This document shows, one piece after another, positions 8,935 to 17,563 of a stretch of 64,000 bases of DNA (positions are counted from its first letter, which is position 1; every line of letters starts with the position of its first letter). This stretch comes from Kaiparowitsia implicata GSE-PSE-MK54-09C. Its GTDB lineage: Bacteria > Cyanobacteriota > Cyanobacteriia > Elainellales > Elainellaceae. Location: assembly GCA_019359435.1 (NCBI GenBank), contig JAHHHI010000081.1, forward strand, positions 21,082 through 85,081. The letters are read 5' to 3'. The notes under the pieces were generated by a model. That model was not told where the DNA came from and ran no database searches. It worked only from the letters and a program-made list of their open reading frames with translations. The position numbers and the translations under genes were made by a program.

Positions 8935-9054
8935 TGAAGCCTTGTGCCCCAGCTCTCTTGTTTATTTCGGAGAGAATCAGAGTGTAAATTCCCCCCAACG
9001 TGATACCCATTGCGCTACCGCACTGCTCAGTGTGGGCCAAACAGATCAGAGATC

Positions 9055-10590
9055 TTAGGGATCACCAAGCTCTAGCGGGATCACCTGCCCATCCGCAGCA
9101 ATGCTGTTTAGCGGGGGCTGAATGGCTTCGCCGTTGCCCACCACCAGCGTTACCAAGTTTTCGGGCTGAAGGTGAGTTTTGGCGGCGCGCAGAATATCTT
9201 CGGCAGTCGTAGCTTCTACTTCCCGCTGATAGCGGAAGATGAAGTCTTCGGGATAGTCATAGTACTCATAGCGCATGAGCCGCGACATCAGTTGTGCTGG
9301 AGTCTGAAAGTTAAACACAAAGGAATTTAGCTCTGACTCTTTGGCCAGCTGTAGCGCTTCATCGCTAATGGGCTGAGTCCGCACTTTTTCGATTTCTCCC
9401 GTCCAAGCGCGAATGAAGTCTACTGTGGCTTCAGAGCGCGTTTGCCCGCCGCCAACAAACAGGCCAGGATAATCAAACCGAGGACTCCAATAGCCGTAGA
9501 CCACATAGGCCAGACCTTGGCGCGATCGCACTTCATTCGTCAATTGACCACTAAAGCCGTTGAGCACTTGGTTGAGCACCGACAGCGACGTATAGTCGGG
9601 GTCGCTCAGCTTGCCACCCAAGTGACCCATTTGAATGTAGCTCTGAGTAAGCTGGGGGCGATCGATAAAGTACACGCCGCCTGCGCTCGCCTGAGCTACA
9701 TCCGGCAGGGTGAGATCCGGCGGGGGCATTGATGGGTCGGGTTGCCAGTCGCCAAACGCTGCTTCTAGGCGCGATCGCATCTCTGCCGTATCGAAGTCAC
9801 CGACAATCCCCAGCAGGGTTGTATCAGGGCGGTAATACTGACGGTGAAACGCCACGAGCGCATCGCGGTCGATCCTATCAAGGGTGCTGTATTCCACCGT
9901 GCGGGCATAGGGGCTATCCGCCCCATAGATGAGCTTGCCAAACTCACGGCTGAGAATGCCACTGGGCTGGTCATTGCGGCGAGCAATTGAGCCGCGCCAG
10001 CGGGTTTTGCTCAGATCAATTTTGTCTTGCGGAAACGCAGGCTCGCGCAGCACCTCAGCAAACAGCGCAAACACCTCATCCAGATCTTCCGTCAGGCTGC
10101 CAAAGCCTGAGATGCCGCTAACGGTGTCCATCCCCGATTCAATCAGGGCGGCACGCTGCTCCAGCAATTCATTAAGCGCGTCTCCAGGGTGCGACTGAGA
10201 GCCCCCGCTGCGAATCACTTCCCCCACGATGCTGGCTAGCCCAACCGATTCCGCAGGCTCTACTCGGCTGCCAATGCGCAACATGGCCGACCCACTCACG
10301 AGGGGCAGTTCGTGGTCTTCTACCAGGTAGGCCACTAAGCCATTGTTCAACTGCACCCGCGTGTAGGGGGGCAGCTGCACCTCGCGCAGGGGCGGAAACT
10401 CTAGTTCATCGTAATGGCGGGGAACATCGGCCCGCACGGGAGCAGGCTGGAGGCCTGAACAGATCACCAACACTAGGGCGATCGCCCCCGCCAGCAGCAG
10501 CGACACGCGCCGCCGCCGCCGTAATCTAAACAATCGGGTCATTAAATTCATCCTATCGAGCAGGTTGGGCAGGTCACGAGGGTGGCTCAT
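9055..10590 (-). CDS. M16 family peptidase-like protein lacking the zinc motif
   Basis: A 511-residue protein with the M16 (insulinase/processing peptidase) fold. Where active members have HxxEH it reads VGLASIVGEV, so it cannot bind zinc in the usual way. It keeps the C-terminal half typical of the non-catalytic partner, including PAQLMSRLMRYEYYDYPEDF. In bacteria such inactive subunits pair with an active one. A hydrophobic segment after an arginine-rich stretch (SLLLAGAIALVLVICSG, about residues 30-46) indicates export or membrane anchoring. Its ATG overlaps the stop of the upstream M16 gene by 4 bp, so the two are translationally coupled. The pair probably forms a heterodimeric protease outside the plasma membrane. 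Confidence 0.92.
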   Translation of the reverse strand: MSHPRDLPNLLDRMNLMTRLFRLRRRRRVSLLLAGAIALVLVICSGLQPAPVRADVPRHYDELEFPPLREVQLPPYTRVQLNNGLVAYLVEDHELPLVSGSAMLRIGSRVEPAESVGLASIVGEVIRSGGSQSHPGDALNELLEQRAALIESGMDTVSGISGFGSLTEDLDEVFALFAEVLREPAFPQDKIDLSKTRWRGSIARRNDQPSGILSREFGKLIYGADSPYARTVEYSTLDRIDRDALVAFHRQYYRPDTTLLGIVGDFDTAEMRSRLEAAFGDWQPDPSMPPPDLTLPDVAQASAGGVYFIDRPQLTQSYIQMGHLGGKLSDPDYTSLSVLNQVLNGFSGQLTNEVRSRQGLAYVVYGYWSPRFDYPGLFVGGGQTRSEATVDFIRAWTGEIEKVRTQPISDEALQLAKESELNSFVFNFQTPAQLMSRLMRYEYYDYPEDFIFRYQREVEATTAEDILRAAKTHLQPENLVTLVVGNGEAIQPPLNSIAADGQVIPLELGDP

Positions 10591-12152
10591 GGTTGCGCCT
10601 CCTGCGACAGCAATCGCCCAATGGTTAATTTCTCAGGCACAAAGGTCTGCTGAGACACGCGCTGCACATCAGCGGCAGTCACCTGTTCCACGGCTTTAAG
10701 TTCTTCAAATAAGTTGCGCCAGTCACCGGTTTTAGCCTGGTAGTCGGCCAGCAAGCTCGCCATGCCTTGGTTCGACGACACAATTTGCAGCAGGCTCACC
10801 CGCACCTGGGTTTTGATCCGATCCAGCTCCTGCATCGATACAGGTTCGGTCTTCAGACGAGTCAGCTCCTCTTGAAACACTGCTGCAATATCGTCGGTAG
10901 TGTGGTCAGGAGCCGTCAGGGCGTAAAGCATAAAGACAGTGGGAAAGCGATCGCCCGGAAAACCATTCCCCACATCCATGCTCAGGGCAATTCCCGACTC
11001 AATCAGTGCCTTATACAGCCGCGAAGTGCGCCCCCCCACCAGCAGCGAACTGAGAACAGAGTAGGTCGCCGCGTCGGCACTGGTGCGCCCTGGCCGCTGA
11101 TAGCCCTCGATATACCAGGGTTGAGATTGCAGCTGCACCGACACCTCGCGCGGTTCAGTCTGGGCAGGCGGCTCCACCTCCATTAGGGGAATGGGCGATC
11201 GCGCCACAAACCGACCAAAATAAGTCCGCGCCAACCGCTCAACCTCAGCGGGGTCTACATCGCCCACCACCACCATGGTCATGCGGTCAGGCGTGTAGTA
11301 GAGGTCAAAAAACTCTTGGATATTGGCGCGGGTGAGCGATCGAATGTGATCTTCATAGCCAATCACAGGACGACCATAGGGATGCCCCTCAAACGCCGTT
11401 TCTAGAAACGCCTCAATCATGGTGCCAATGGGCGAGTTGTCGGTGCCCATGCGCCGCTCTTCCAGAATCACCTCGCGCTCTTCATGAAATTCGCGAAAGA
11501 CGGGTTCAAGGAATCGCTCCGATTCCAGCGACATCCACAGCTCTAGCTTGTTGGATGGAAAGCTGTAAAAGTAACGGGTGGCATCCAGCGAGGTCGTAGC
11601 ATTCAGCCCAACGCCGCCCGCCCGTTCCACAATTTGGCTGTACTCGTTCTGCTTCGTGAATTGCGCCGTCTGTTCTTGCAGCGCCTCAAACCGCTGCTGC
11701 AGCGCTTGCAGTTCTGAGTCTTGCCCAGCGGCCCGCACCACCTGCATCTGGTCAAAAAGTTCGTCTAGCTCTGTGAGCAGCCGTTGCTCTTGCTCATAGT
11801 CCACCGTGCCAATGCGGCGAGTGCCCTTAAACGCCAAGTGCTCAAGAAAGTGAGCTTCCCCCGTTTGGCCGTCTCGCTCCTCCGCTGCACCCACGTTCAC
11901 ATGGGTCATAAAGGAAACAACCGGAGCCTGGTGCCGCTCCATCACAATAAATTTCATGCCGTTATCGAGGGTGAACTCAGAGATGCGTTCGAGAGCCCGG
12001 TCAATATACGGCTGAATGGTGGTGGCCCCCGCGGGGAAGCTGCGCGCTAGAGCCGGAGCAGCACTGCTCCACACCATCAACAGAGAAAGGGCGATCGCCC
12101 AGCCCAGTCGCTGCACCCGGCGGCGACCTGGCAAATGATGAAAATGAGACAT
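10587..12152 (-). CDS. M16 family zinc peptidase, catalytic subunit
   Basis: A 521-residue secreted M16 peptidase. The inverted zinc motif HFLEH (H101, E104, H105) is intact, with the downstream third-ligand region EFHEEREVILEERR. The C-terminal half carries the R/Y substrate-binding region typical of the family. The ATG at 12152 starts a good signal peptide ending APALA; a longer frame to 12239 would put 29 cysteine-rich residues ahead of it and is unlikely. It is the first gene of a two-gene operon with an inactive M16 partner, overlapping by 4 bp. It presumably degrades peptides in the periplasm; the substrate is unknown. Confidence 0.94.
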   Translation of the reverse strand: MSHFHHLPGRRRVQRLGWAIALSLLMVWSSAAPALARSFPAGATTIQPYIDRALERISEFTLDNGMKFIVMERHQAPVVSFMTHVNVGAAEERDGQTGEAHFLEHLAFKGTRRIGTVDYEQEQRLLTELDELFDQMQVVRAAGQDSELQALQQRFEALQEQTAQFTKQNEYSQIVERAGGVGLNATTSLDATRYFYSFPSNKLELWMSLESERFLEPVFREFHEEREVILEERRMGTDNSPIGTMIEAFLETAFEGHPYGRPVIGYEDHIRSLTRANIQEFFDLYYTPDRMTMVVVGDVDPAEVERLARTYFGRFVARSPIPLMEVEPPAQTEPREVSVQLQSQPWYIEGYQRPGRTSADAATYSVLSSLLVGGRTSRLYKALIESGIALSMDVGNGFPGDRFPTVFMLYALTAPDHTTDDIAAVFQEELTRLKTEPVSMQELDRIKTQVRVSLLQIVSSNQGMASLLADYQAKTGDWRNLFEELKAVEQVTAADVQRVSQQTFVPEKLTIGRLLSQEAQP

Positions 12153-12271
12153 GCAGTCCTTATAGCAACGACAGCAAACGAGTTCACCGTTTACTATAGC
12201 TGCTGGGTTAGGGCACTCGCCACAGCTCCGCTGAGGCATCCCATCCCCAATGCCGCTGCAAACGCTAAAAT

Positions 12272-12589
12272 CTAACGCCCTCGCAGGTCTTTCAGGTTTT
12301 GATGGCGGTAGGCGTTGTATACGTCGAACAGCATGCCCACCGTGCCGCAGACAGCCCCGATCAACATCAACCCGTGGTAGACGCTACCATTTCCAAAAAT
12401 TTCTAAAAACTCGATGAGCGGACGGCTACCCGCCTGCCCAAGCGATTGCAGCCCCGGCACCAGCGCCACCGCCTGCGCCGCCAGCATCAACCCGCCAATC
12501 AGCAGAATAGGCGCAAGAAATGCCAGAAACCCAGTCAAAACGAGCGATCGCACCGCAGTAGACAAGAGCTTCATAGGTAAACGTTCCAT
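12272..12589 (-). CDS. Small membrane protein of unknown function
   Basis: Two hydrophobic segments are clear: VLTGFLAFLAPILLIGGLML and a second around GLMLIGAVCGTVGMLFDVY. A polar tail YRHQNLKDLRGR follows. I do not recognise the family. The frame stays open upstream to an ATG at 12769, adding about 60 polar residues; I prefer ATG 12589 (105 residues) because the upstream part has low complexity, but neither start has a Shine-Dalgarno sequence. It lies upstream of the M16 operon on the same strand, about 120 bp away. Confidence 0.55.
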   Translation of the reverse strand: MERLPMKLLSTAVRSLVLTGFLAFLAPILLIGGLMLAAQAVALVPGLQSLGQAGSRPLIEFLEIFGNGSVYHGLMLIGAVCGTVGMLFDVYNAYRHQNLKDLRGR

Positions 12590-12769
12590 CGTTTGATGCG
12601 TTGTGGGGTCAGGGATAGAATCCGTCGCTGTAGCAGTCCGTTGCGTCTGAAGTTCTTGCCGCTGCCGCTCAACGGTTTTGAGCGCAGAGCTGCGATATTC
12701 AACGCTATAGGATAGCCGACTGGGGGATTCGTGCCGACTTTGCTGACGACATGATGAAGAGAAAGTCAT

Positions 12770-13514
12770 GGTTGAACACAGCAGGCAAGATTACAACCCC
12801 TACGATAGGCGCAGAATTGGCCTCTAAACCGAGTTGAGAGAAAACTTCAATCCTGTATAGAAAGGTTTTTGAACAAGCATGAACCCTTCTCAGGATTCTA
12901 TCCGGCGTAGGTCTGCGCGATGGCAAGAGACGCCCATCCAGATGAGAGCGAACGGTTGCTGCGTGGGCGATGCCCGCTCTAGCCTCGTTTAATACCCAGA
13001 TCCCACTGGTTTTAATCTAGAATTCAGTCCATGAGTTCAATTCTGCAGTTTTGTATCGGGTTTGTGTCTTCATAATCTTCATATCTTCATGTGTGGGTTA
13101 GTCTGCATTAAGAGTATTCCAAAGAAATAGTGATCCAGTTGAGAATCCTCCTTTTGGCCAGAATGACACGCAATGTCATGTTGAGCGAAGCGAAACCTCT
13201 CTGATGATGGGCTTTTACGCTGGACGCTTATTATATTGGAGCACTCTAAGCTCAACACAACCCTTGGGAGAGCGCTCTGGGGTTTCAAGACTGTTGAGCT
13301 ATTTTTGTTGAACTATTTTTGAAGGATGGATGCTCGGCTGCCTGGGTTTTGCGAAGCGGCACAGGACAAGTGGTATTCACAAGTAATATTCAGGTCATGA
13401 TTGGATAAGGCCACGCTGTCACGTCAGCCAAGCGTGATCCACTCAGTTGGGCCAACCCAGTTTGCATTTACTTTCTTTCAGCTAATTTCTTTCAATTTTT
13501 AAGGATGAGAACCG
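12770..13514. other. Long intergenic region (745 bp) before the MlaE gene
   Basis: No reading frame has protein character. It contains a dispersed-repeat-like segment at 13159-13203 and, at its end, AAGGATGAG (13501-13509), the ribosome-binding site of the next gene. No RNA gene is recognised. The length allows for an untranslated leader or small RNA, but I cannot support one. Confidence 0.5.
13159..13203. repeat. Dispersed-repeat-like segment (GAGCGAAGCGAAA type)
   Basis: The segment contains TGACA-CGCAA-TGTCA as a small inverted repeat followed by TGTTGAGCGAAGCGAAACC. Strings of the type TCATxxTGAGCGAAGCGAA are, to my knowledge, common intergenic repeats in several bacterial phyla, including cyanobacteria. 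Only one copy is seen in this window. Confidence 0.5.
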
Positions 13515-14306
13515 TTGTCAGACCAATCAAGCCTATCGAGCCTTAAGCTGTGGAGTCGGCGGCTGCTGGCAGCGACTCTCTTGGGAGGGCAGGTGCTGGT
13601 TCACCTCTTCACCAAAAAAATCAACCGTCGCAACGTTATGGAGCAGTTAGCGCTGGTGGGCCCTGGTTCGCTGCTAATTGCGTTGCTGACCGCAGCCACC
13701 GTGGGCATGGTGTTCACCATTCAGGTCGCCCGCGAGTTTATTAGCCTGGGCGCGGGGACTGCGGTAGGCGGGGTGTTGGCGATCGCCCTCGCTCGAGAAC
13801 TTGCGCCTATTTTGACAGCGGTGATTGTGACGGGGCGAGTCGGGTCGGCCTTTGCCGCAGAAATTGGCACCATGCAGGTGACAGAGCAAATCGACGCGCT
13901 GTATATGCTGCGCACAGACCCCATTGACTATCTGGTGATTCCCCGGGTGATTGCCTGCTGCATCATGCTGCCGATTCTCACCATCCTGTCGTTTATCACG
14001 GGGATGATGGGGGGAATTTTGGTCGCGAGTACGGTTTACGGCATCTCGGGCACCGTGTTCCTTGACTCGGCCCGCAATTTTTTGGGGCTTTGGGATTTGT
14101 TCAGTGGGGCAGTGAAGGCGATCGCCTTTGGCTCTCTGATCGCGATCATCGGCTCGAGTTGGGGATTGACGACGACTGGCGGAGCCAAAGGGGTGGGTCA
14201 ATCCACCACCACAGCCGTAGTTACAGCCCTACTAGCGATTTTTATTTCTAATTTCTTTCTATCGTGGATTATGTTTCAGGGTGAGGGCAGCGCTACGATT
14301 TTTTGA
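13515..14306 (+). CDS. MlaE-family ABC transporter permease
   Basis: A 263-residue membrane protein with five or six transmembrane segments and the MlaE/DUF140 signature: GFVFTIQV-like GMVFTIQVAREF, ARELAPILTAVIVTGRVGSAFAAEIGTM cut short here, and EQIDALYMLRTDPIDYLVIPR. It is the permease of a lipid-transport ABC complex; in plastids the homologue TGD1 imports lipids. The start is a TTG at 13515, supported by AAGGATGAG at 13501. No ATPase or MCE-domain gene is adjacent. DUF3119 and DUF3086 genes follow on the same strand, a grouping found in many cyanobacteria. Confidence 0.93.
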   Translation: MSDQSSLSSLKLWSRRLLAATLLGGQVLVHLFTKKINRRNVMEQLALVGPGSLLIALLTAATVGMVFTIQVAREFISLGAGTAVGGVLAIALARELAPILTAVIVTGRVGSAFAAEIGTMQVTEQIDALYMLRTDPIDYLVIPRVIACCIMLPILTILSFITGMMGGILVASTVYGISGTVFLDSARNFLGLWDLFSGAVKAIAFGSLIAIIGSSWGLTTTGGAKGVGQSTTTAVVTALLAIFISNFFLSWIMFQGEGSATIF

Positions 14307-14620
14307 TTGGGCTTATGTTCCACTGCAATGGGTGGGGATATGCACCAATCGCGCCTCACCAGCCGAACCGTGCCAACCGAACCGTGCCAGTACAGAAAAC
14401 CGACCGTGCTACGCTCCCTCACCCTTTACAATGTGGAGTAATCCACATAATGGGCATTGCCTAGCTCTCGCCTGCTCCTAGGATCAGATGTTCTTGACGT
14501 AGGGGATGTCCGAGACGCCGTGTCAATCCAGGATTTCAGCTAGGGTTCCAGTACGGACGCGCGACGTTCCTAAAAGTATTGTTGGTGTTCTCGCTGTTGT
14601 TACGAGTCAAATATTTCCCC
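14307..14620. other. Gap between the MlaE and DUF3119 genes
   Basis: No gene is seen. A short direct repeat, CCGAACCGTGCCA, occurs twice near 14362-14388. The long spacing (314 bp) argues against a tight operon with the MlaE gene. Confidence 0.4.
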
Positions 14621-15016
14621 ATGACCACAACGCCGTCGATTACTCCCCCCACAACAGAAACCGTGCAATTGGCTCCTAGCTATCGCATTCCGCTCGGGCT
14701 AGTGGCGATCGCCCTACCTCTAATCTTGGTGCAGCCCTGGGTTAGTGGGGCGATTGCCCTGTTTGGCGTATTTTTAATGGTGCAAGCAGCCACCTTGCGG
14801 CTGCACTTTACCCCCACCGACCTCGACATCTACCGGGGCGAATCGCTACTGCGGCGCTTCCCCTATCAAGAGTGGCAACACTGGGAGATCTTTTGGTCAT
14901 CTGTGCCAATTTTGTTCTACTTCAAAGAAGTTAAAAGCATCCACTTTCTCCCGATTCTCTTTGACCCAACCCTGCTCAAAACTTGCCTTGAGCAACGCTG
15001 CCCGACATCTCGCTAG
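14621..15016 (+). CDS. DUF3119 family membrane protein
   Basis: A 131-residue protein with two hydrophobic segments near the N-terminus (PLGLVAIALPLILVQPW and GAIALFGVFLMVQAA), then a PH-like soluble part with LHFTPTDLDIYRG and FPYQEWQHWEIFW. This is the DUF3119 family, known only from cyanobacteria and plastid-bearing organisms and of unknown function. I use the ATG at 14621; 14 residues upstream in the same frame are hydrophobic but outside the family motif. The stop lies 14 bp before the DUF3086 gene, so the two are probably co-transcribed. Confidence 0.88.
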   Translation: MTTTPSITPPTTETVQLAPSYRIPLGLVAIALPLILVQPWVSGAIALFGVFLMVQAATLRLHFTPTDLDIYRGESLLRRFPYQEWQHWEIFWSSVPILFYFKEVKSIHFLPILFDPTLLKTCLEQRCPTSR

Positions 15017-15030
15017 GTTTCAACACGCCC

Positions 15031-17337
15031 ATGAATTCCGACGAATTTTCGAATCAGCCTCGGTATTCCCAATCTGAGCGCCCACCCGCCCGCGCCGGCA
15101 ACGATGTAGAGCTGTCTGACGAAGTTCTGGACGGCATGATCAGCGATCTGTGGAGCGAAGATGAGGCTGATGCGGCTCCCACGCAGCGTTATCCCAAAGC
15201 TAAAGACGAACTAGAAGACGACAACGATTCCCAGTTTGACGATCCGCCGGGGGGTTATGAACCTGCTACGCCAGTCGTTGAAGCCCGTTCACCCTCTCAG
15301 AACATAGCTCGCGACGTTGCGTTTGAGTCGATGGATGAATCCCTCGATTCTAATGATCCCTTTGGCAACCTAGACGAGTTAGACTCCGCACCCATCGGCA
15401 ATGCGCCCTTTGATAGTGCATCCACTGGCAATTCAGTGCTGCAAGTGGAACCGCTGCCGCCGCTAGAGTTGGGAAAAGCATCAGGTGCAGAGTCAGGGCG
15501 TCCGCCCCTTTCGCTAACGCCTCGGGCAGAGTCTCAGTCAACGGACACTCCCGATGCAGTCAACCGCTACGACGCAGACCGCTACAGTACAGATAGAGCT
15601 GAAATAGATAGCGTCGAGCCGGAGGAGGATGGAGTGTCATTCTCTGACTTTGATGCGACTGCAACAGAATTCTCTGCAGTAGATACAGCATTGGAGAGCG
15701 ATCTGGCTATCCAGGGGCTTGAGGCAGATTTATCTGAGCCAGACGCTGAGCCAGATGTCATTGAGGCAGATATTGTTGACTCCGATATTGTCGATGCAGA
15801 CATCGTTGAGCCGGATGCGGTTCAATCTGCCCCTTCTTCGGCAGATATGCCTTCTAATTTCAGCGCAGATAATGTCAGCTCAGACTCTCGATCAGAGAAT
15901 GCTGAGCCTGCTGGCAAGAAGGCCAAAAATACGACGCATGCAGACCTCTGGGCCAGTGAAGACTCTAATGCGTCTGATGCAAATACCTGGAGTTCAGACT
16001 ATGCCGCACCCTCTACACCGGCCCCAGACCCCATGCCCGATTTAGACGCGATGGATATTTACCAATCTGCTGCGGATGATTCTGCAACCGATGACTCTGA
16101 TGCTAGTGACTCATCTGAACCCGTCTCCCCATTCACCGGGTCTGATCAATCGGCTGCATCCACGGCGGTTGAGATGTCACCTAGCAGCCCAGAGATTGAG
16201 GCAGACCTAATACCTCCCTCATCACTCGAAGAAGCCACCGTAGGAGATGATCTGGGATCGCTGACGGATGCTGCGCCTCAGCCTGCGATCGCCCCCCTCA
16301 GCGCTGAGGGTGCACTGCTTATGAGGCGTAGAGAGAGTGGCGACCCGGCATTAGAGCAGCGCGTGCTGGCTCTGCGCCAAGAGGAGTACCGTCTGCGGCA
16401 AGATATAGCGACCTTGCAAACGGCCCAGAGCCAGCTTTTGAAGGAGCAGTTGCTTGAGGCTCAGCAGGCGATGGAGCGGTTCGCGAAGGGTGGCATTGGG
16501 GAGCTAGAGCAGCGCAAGCGCACGCTAGAAATTGCGGTGGAGCAATTAGAACGACGGCAGGAGCGCATTCGCACTGAAATGCGCACCACATTTGCTGGCA
16601 CCTCGCAAGATTTGGCGATTCGGGTGCAGGGCTTTAAGGACTACCTGGTCGGCAGTTTACAGGAGTTAGTGACGGCAGCCGATGAGCTCAAGCTGGCGGT
16701 GCCAACCTCAGAGCCAGAGGCACCCCGCCGTAGCCCAGGTCGTGAGGTTGAGCGATCGCCCCGCAACCGTGACGAAACCCCTAACAAGCCACAGTTCTCT
16801 CCCCAAGGATTTGAGGAGCAAGCGCGAGGCATTCGCAAACTGTTAGAGCAGTATCGCAGTGCGCCCGACTACTACGGCCCGCCCTGGCAATTGCGACGCA
16901 CATTTGAACCTATTCATGCTGAGCGGGTATCAAACTGGTTCTTTACCCAAGGCGGCAGAGGTGCTGTGCGCACGATGGGGTCACGCTTGCAGAATATTCT
17001 AGTGGCGTCGGCCTCTATTTCAGTGCTGCGGCGCATGTATGGCGATCGCCTTCGCACATTGGTCTTGTCAGACTCACCAGAGCGGCTAGGCGAATGGCGG
17101 CGCGGTCTGCAAGACTGTCTTGGCATTGCCCGAATGGACTTTGGGTCTGATCAGGGTGTCATTTTGTTTGATGCGCCCGAGCCCCTAGCCCAGCGCGCCG
17201 ATCGCCTGATCAAACAAAAGCAAATGCCCTTGATTATCATTGACGAGTCAGAAGACGTGGTGAATCTTTCACTGCTGCAGTTTCCGCTGTGGCTTGCCTT
17301 TGCCTCTGATCCCAACAATCCACCGATGGTGTACTAA
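15031..17337 (+). CDS. DUF3086 family protein with long acidic disordered N-terminus
   Basis: A 768-residue protein in three parts. Residues 1-430 are a low-complexity Asp/Glu/Ser/Ala-rich region with near-repeats of the type DIVDSDIVDADIVEPD. Residues 440-560 form a coiled coil (EQRVLALRQEEYRLRQDIA onward). Residues 590-768 are a compact domain beginning FEEQARGIRKLLEQYRSAPD and ending FPLWLAFASDP. The coiled coil and C-terminal domain match DUF3086, a cyanobacterial family of unknown function. The acidic head is much longer than I expect for the family. It is coupled to DUF3119 and lies downstream of an MlaE permease. It should be cytoplasmic. Confidence 0.88.
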   Translation: MNSDEFSNQPRYSQSERPPARAGNDVELSDEVLDGMISDLWSEDEADAAPTQRYPKAKDELEDDNDSQFDDPPGGYEPATPVVEARSPSQNIARDVAFESMDESLDSNDPFGNLDELDSAPIGNAPFDSASTGNSVLQVEPLPPLELGKASGAESGRPPLSLTPRAESQSTDTPDAVNRYDADRYSTDRAEIDSVEPEEDGVSFSDFDATATEFSAVDTALESDLAIQGLEADLSEPDAEPDVIEADIVDSDIVDADIVEPDAVQSAPSSADMPSNFSADNVSSDSRSENAEPAGKKAKNTTHADLWASEDSNASDANTWSSDYAAPSTPAPDPMPDLDAMDIYQSAADDSATDDSDASDSSEPVSPFTGSDQSAASTAVEMSPSSPEIEADLIPPSSLEEATVGDDLGSLTDAAPQPAIAPLSAEGALLMRRRESGDPALEQRVLALRQEEYRLRQDIATLQTAQSQLLKEQLLEAQQAMERFAKGGIGELEQRKRTLEIAVEQLERRQERIRTEMRTTFAGTSQDLAIRVQGFKDYLVGSLQELVTAADELKLAVPTSEPEAPRRSPGREVERSPRNRDETPNKPQFSPQGFEEQARGIRKLLEQYRSAPDYYGPPWQLRRTFEPIHAERVSNWFFTQGGRGAVRTMGSRLQNILVASASISVLRRMYGDRLRTLVLSDSPERLGEWRRGLQDCLGIARMDFGSDQGVILFDAPEPLAQRADRLIKQKQMPLIIIDESEDVVNLSLLQFPLWLAFASDPNNPPMVY

Positions 17338-17563
17338 TCCCCACCTGTAGTGTACTAGTCGTCCACAACCTTGATGTTGTCAGGCTAAAGGCTAGGCTCT
17401 GAGTTCACGGTTCAGACGCGAGTTCGGAAATGCTGTTGAACTCACGTTCTGCTGGGTGGACGACGGATCGTGCCGAGCTGATGGTGCCGAACAGATTGCT
17501 CTACGTCACGGCTCCAAGTCACCACTTCAAGTCACGGCTCTACGTCACGGCGAATATTGTTCC

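Larger units (their letters stand above)
8521..9054. other. Intergenic gap with terminator and MITE-like remnant
   Basis: No gene is recognised. It contains a hairpin with arms AGCAGAGTCA and TGACTCTGCT near 8571-8611, the terminator at 8705-8733 and a degenerate mobile-element remnant at 8827-8934. The rest has no visible structure. Confidence 0.5.

Noticed and set aside
13674..14201. 175-codon frame antisense to the MlaE permease
   Set aside because: It is rich in His, Arg, Asn and Gln as expected for the complement of a hydrophobic gene; the sense strand has clear family motifs.
16319..16591. 90-codon frame antisense to the DUF3086 gene
   Set aside because: A complement shadow of the coiled coil; composition Cys/Ala/Pro without any motif.
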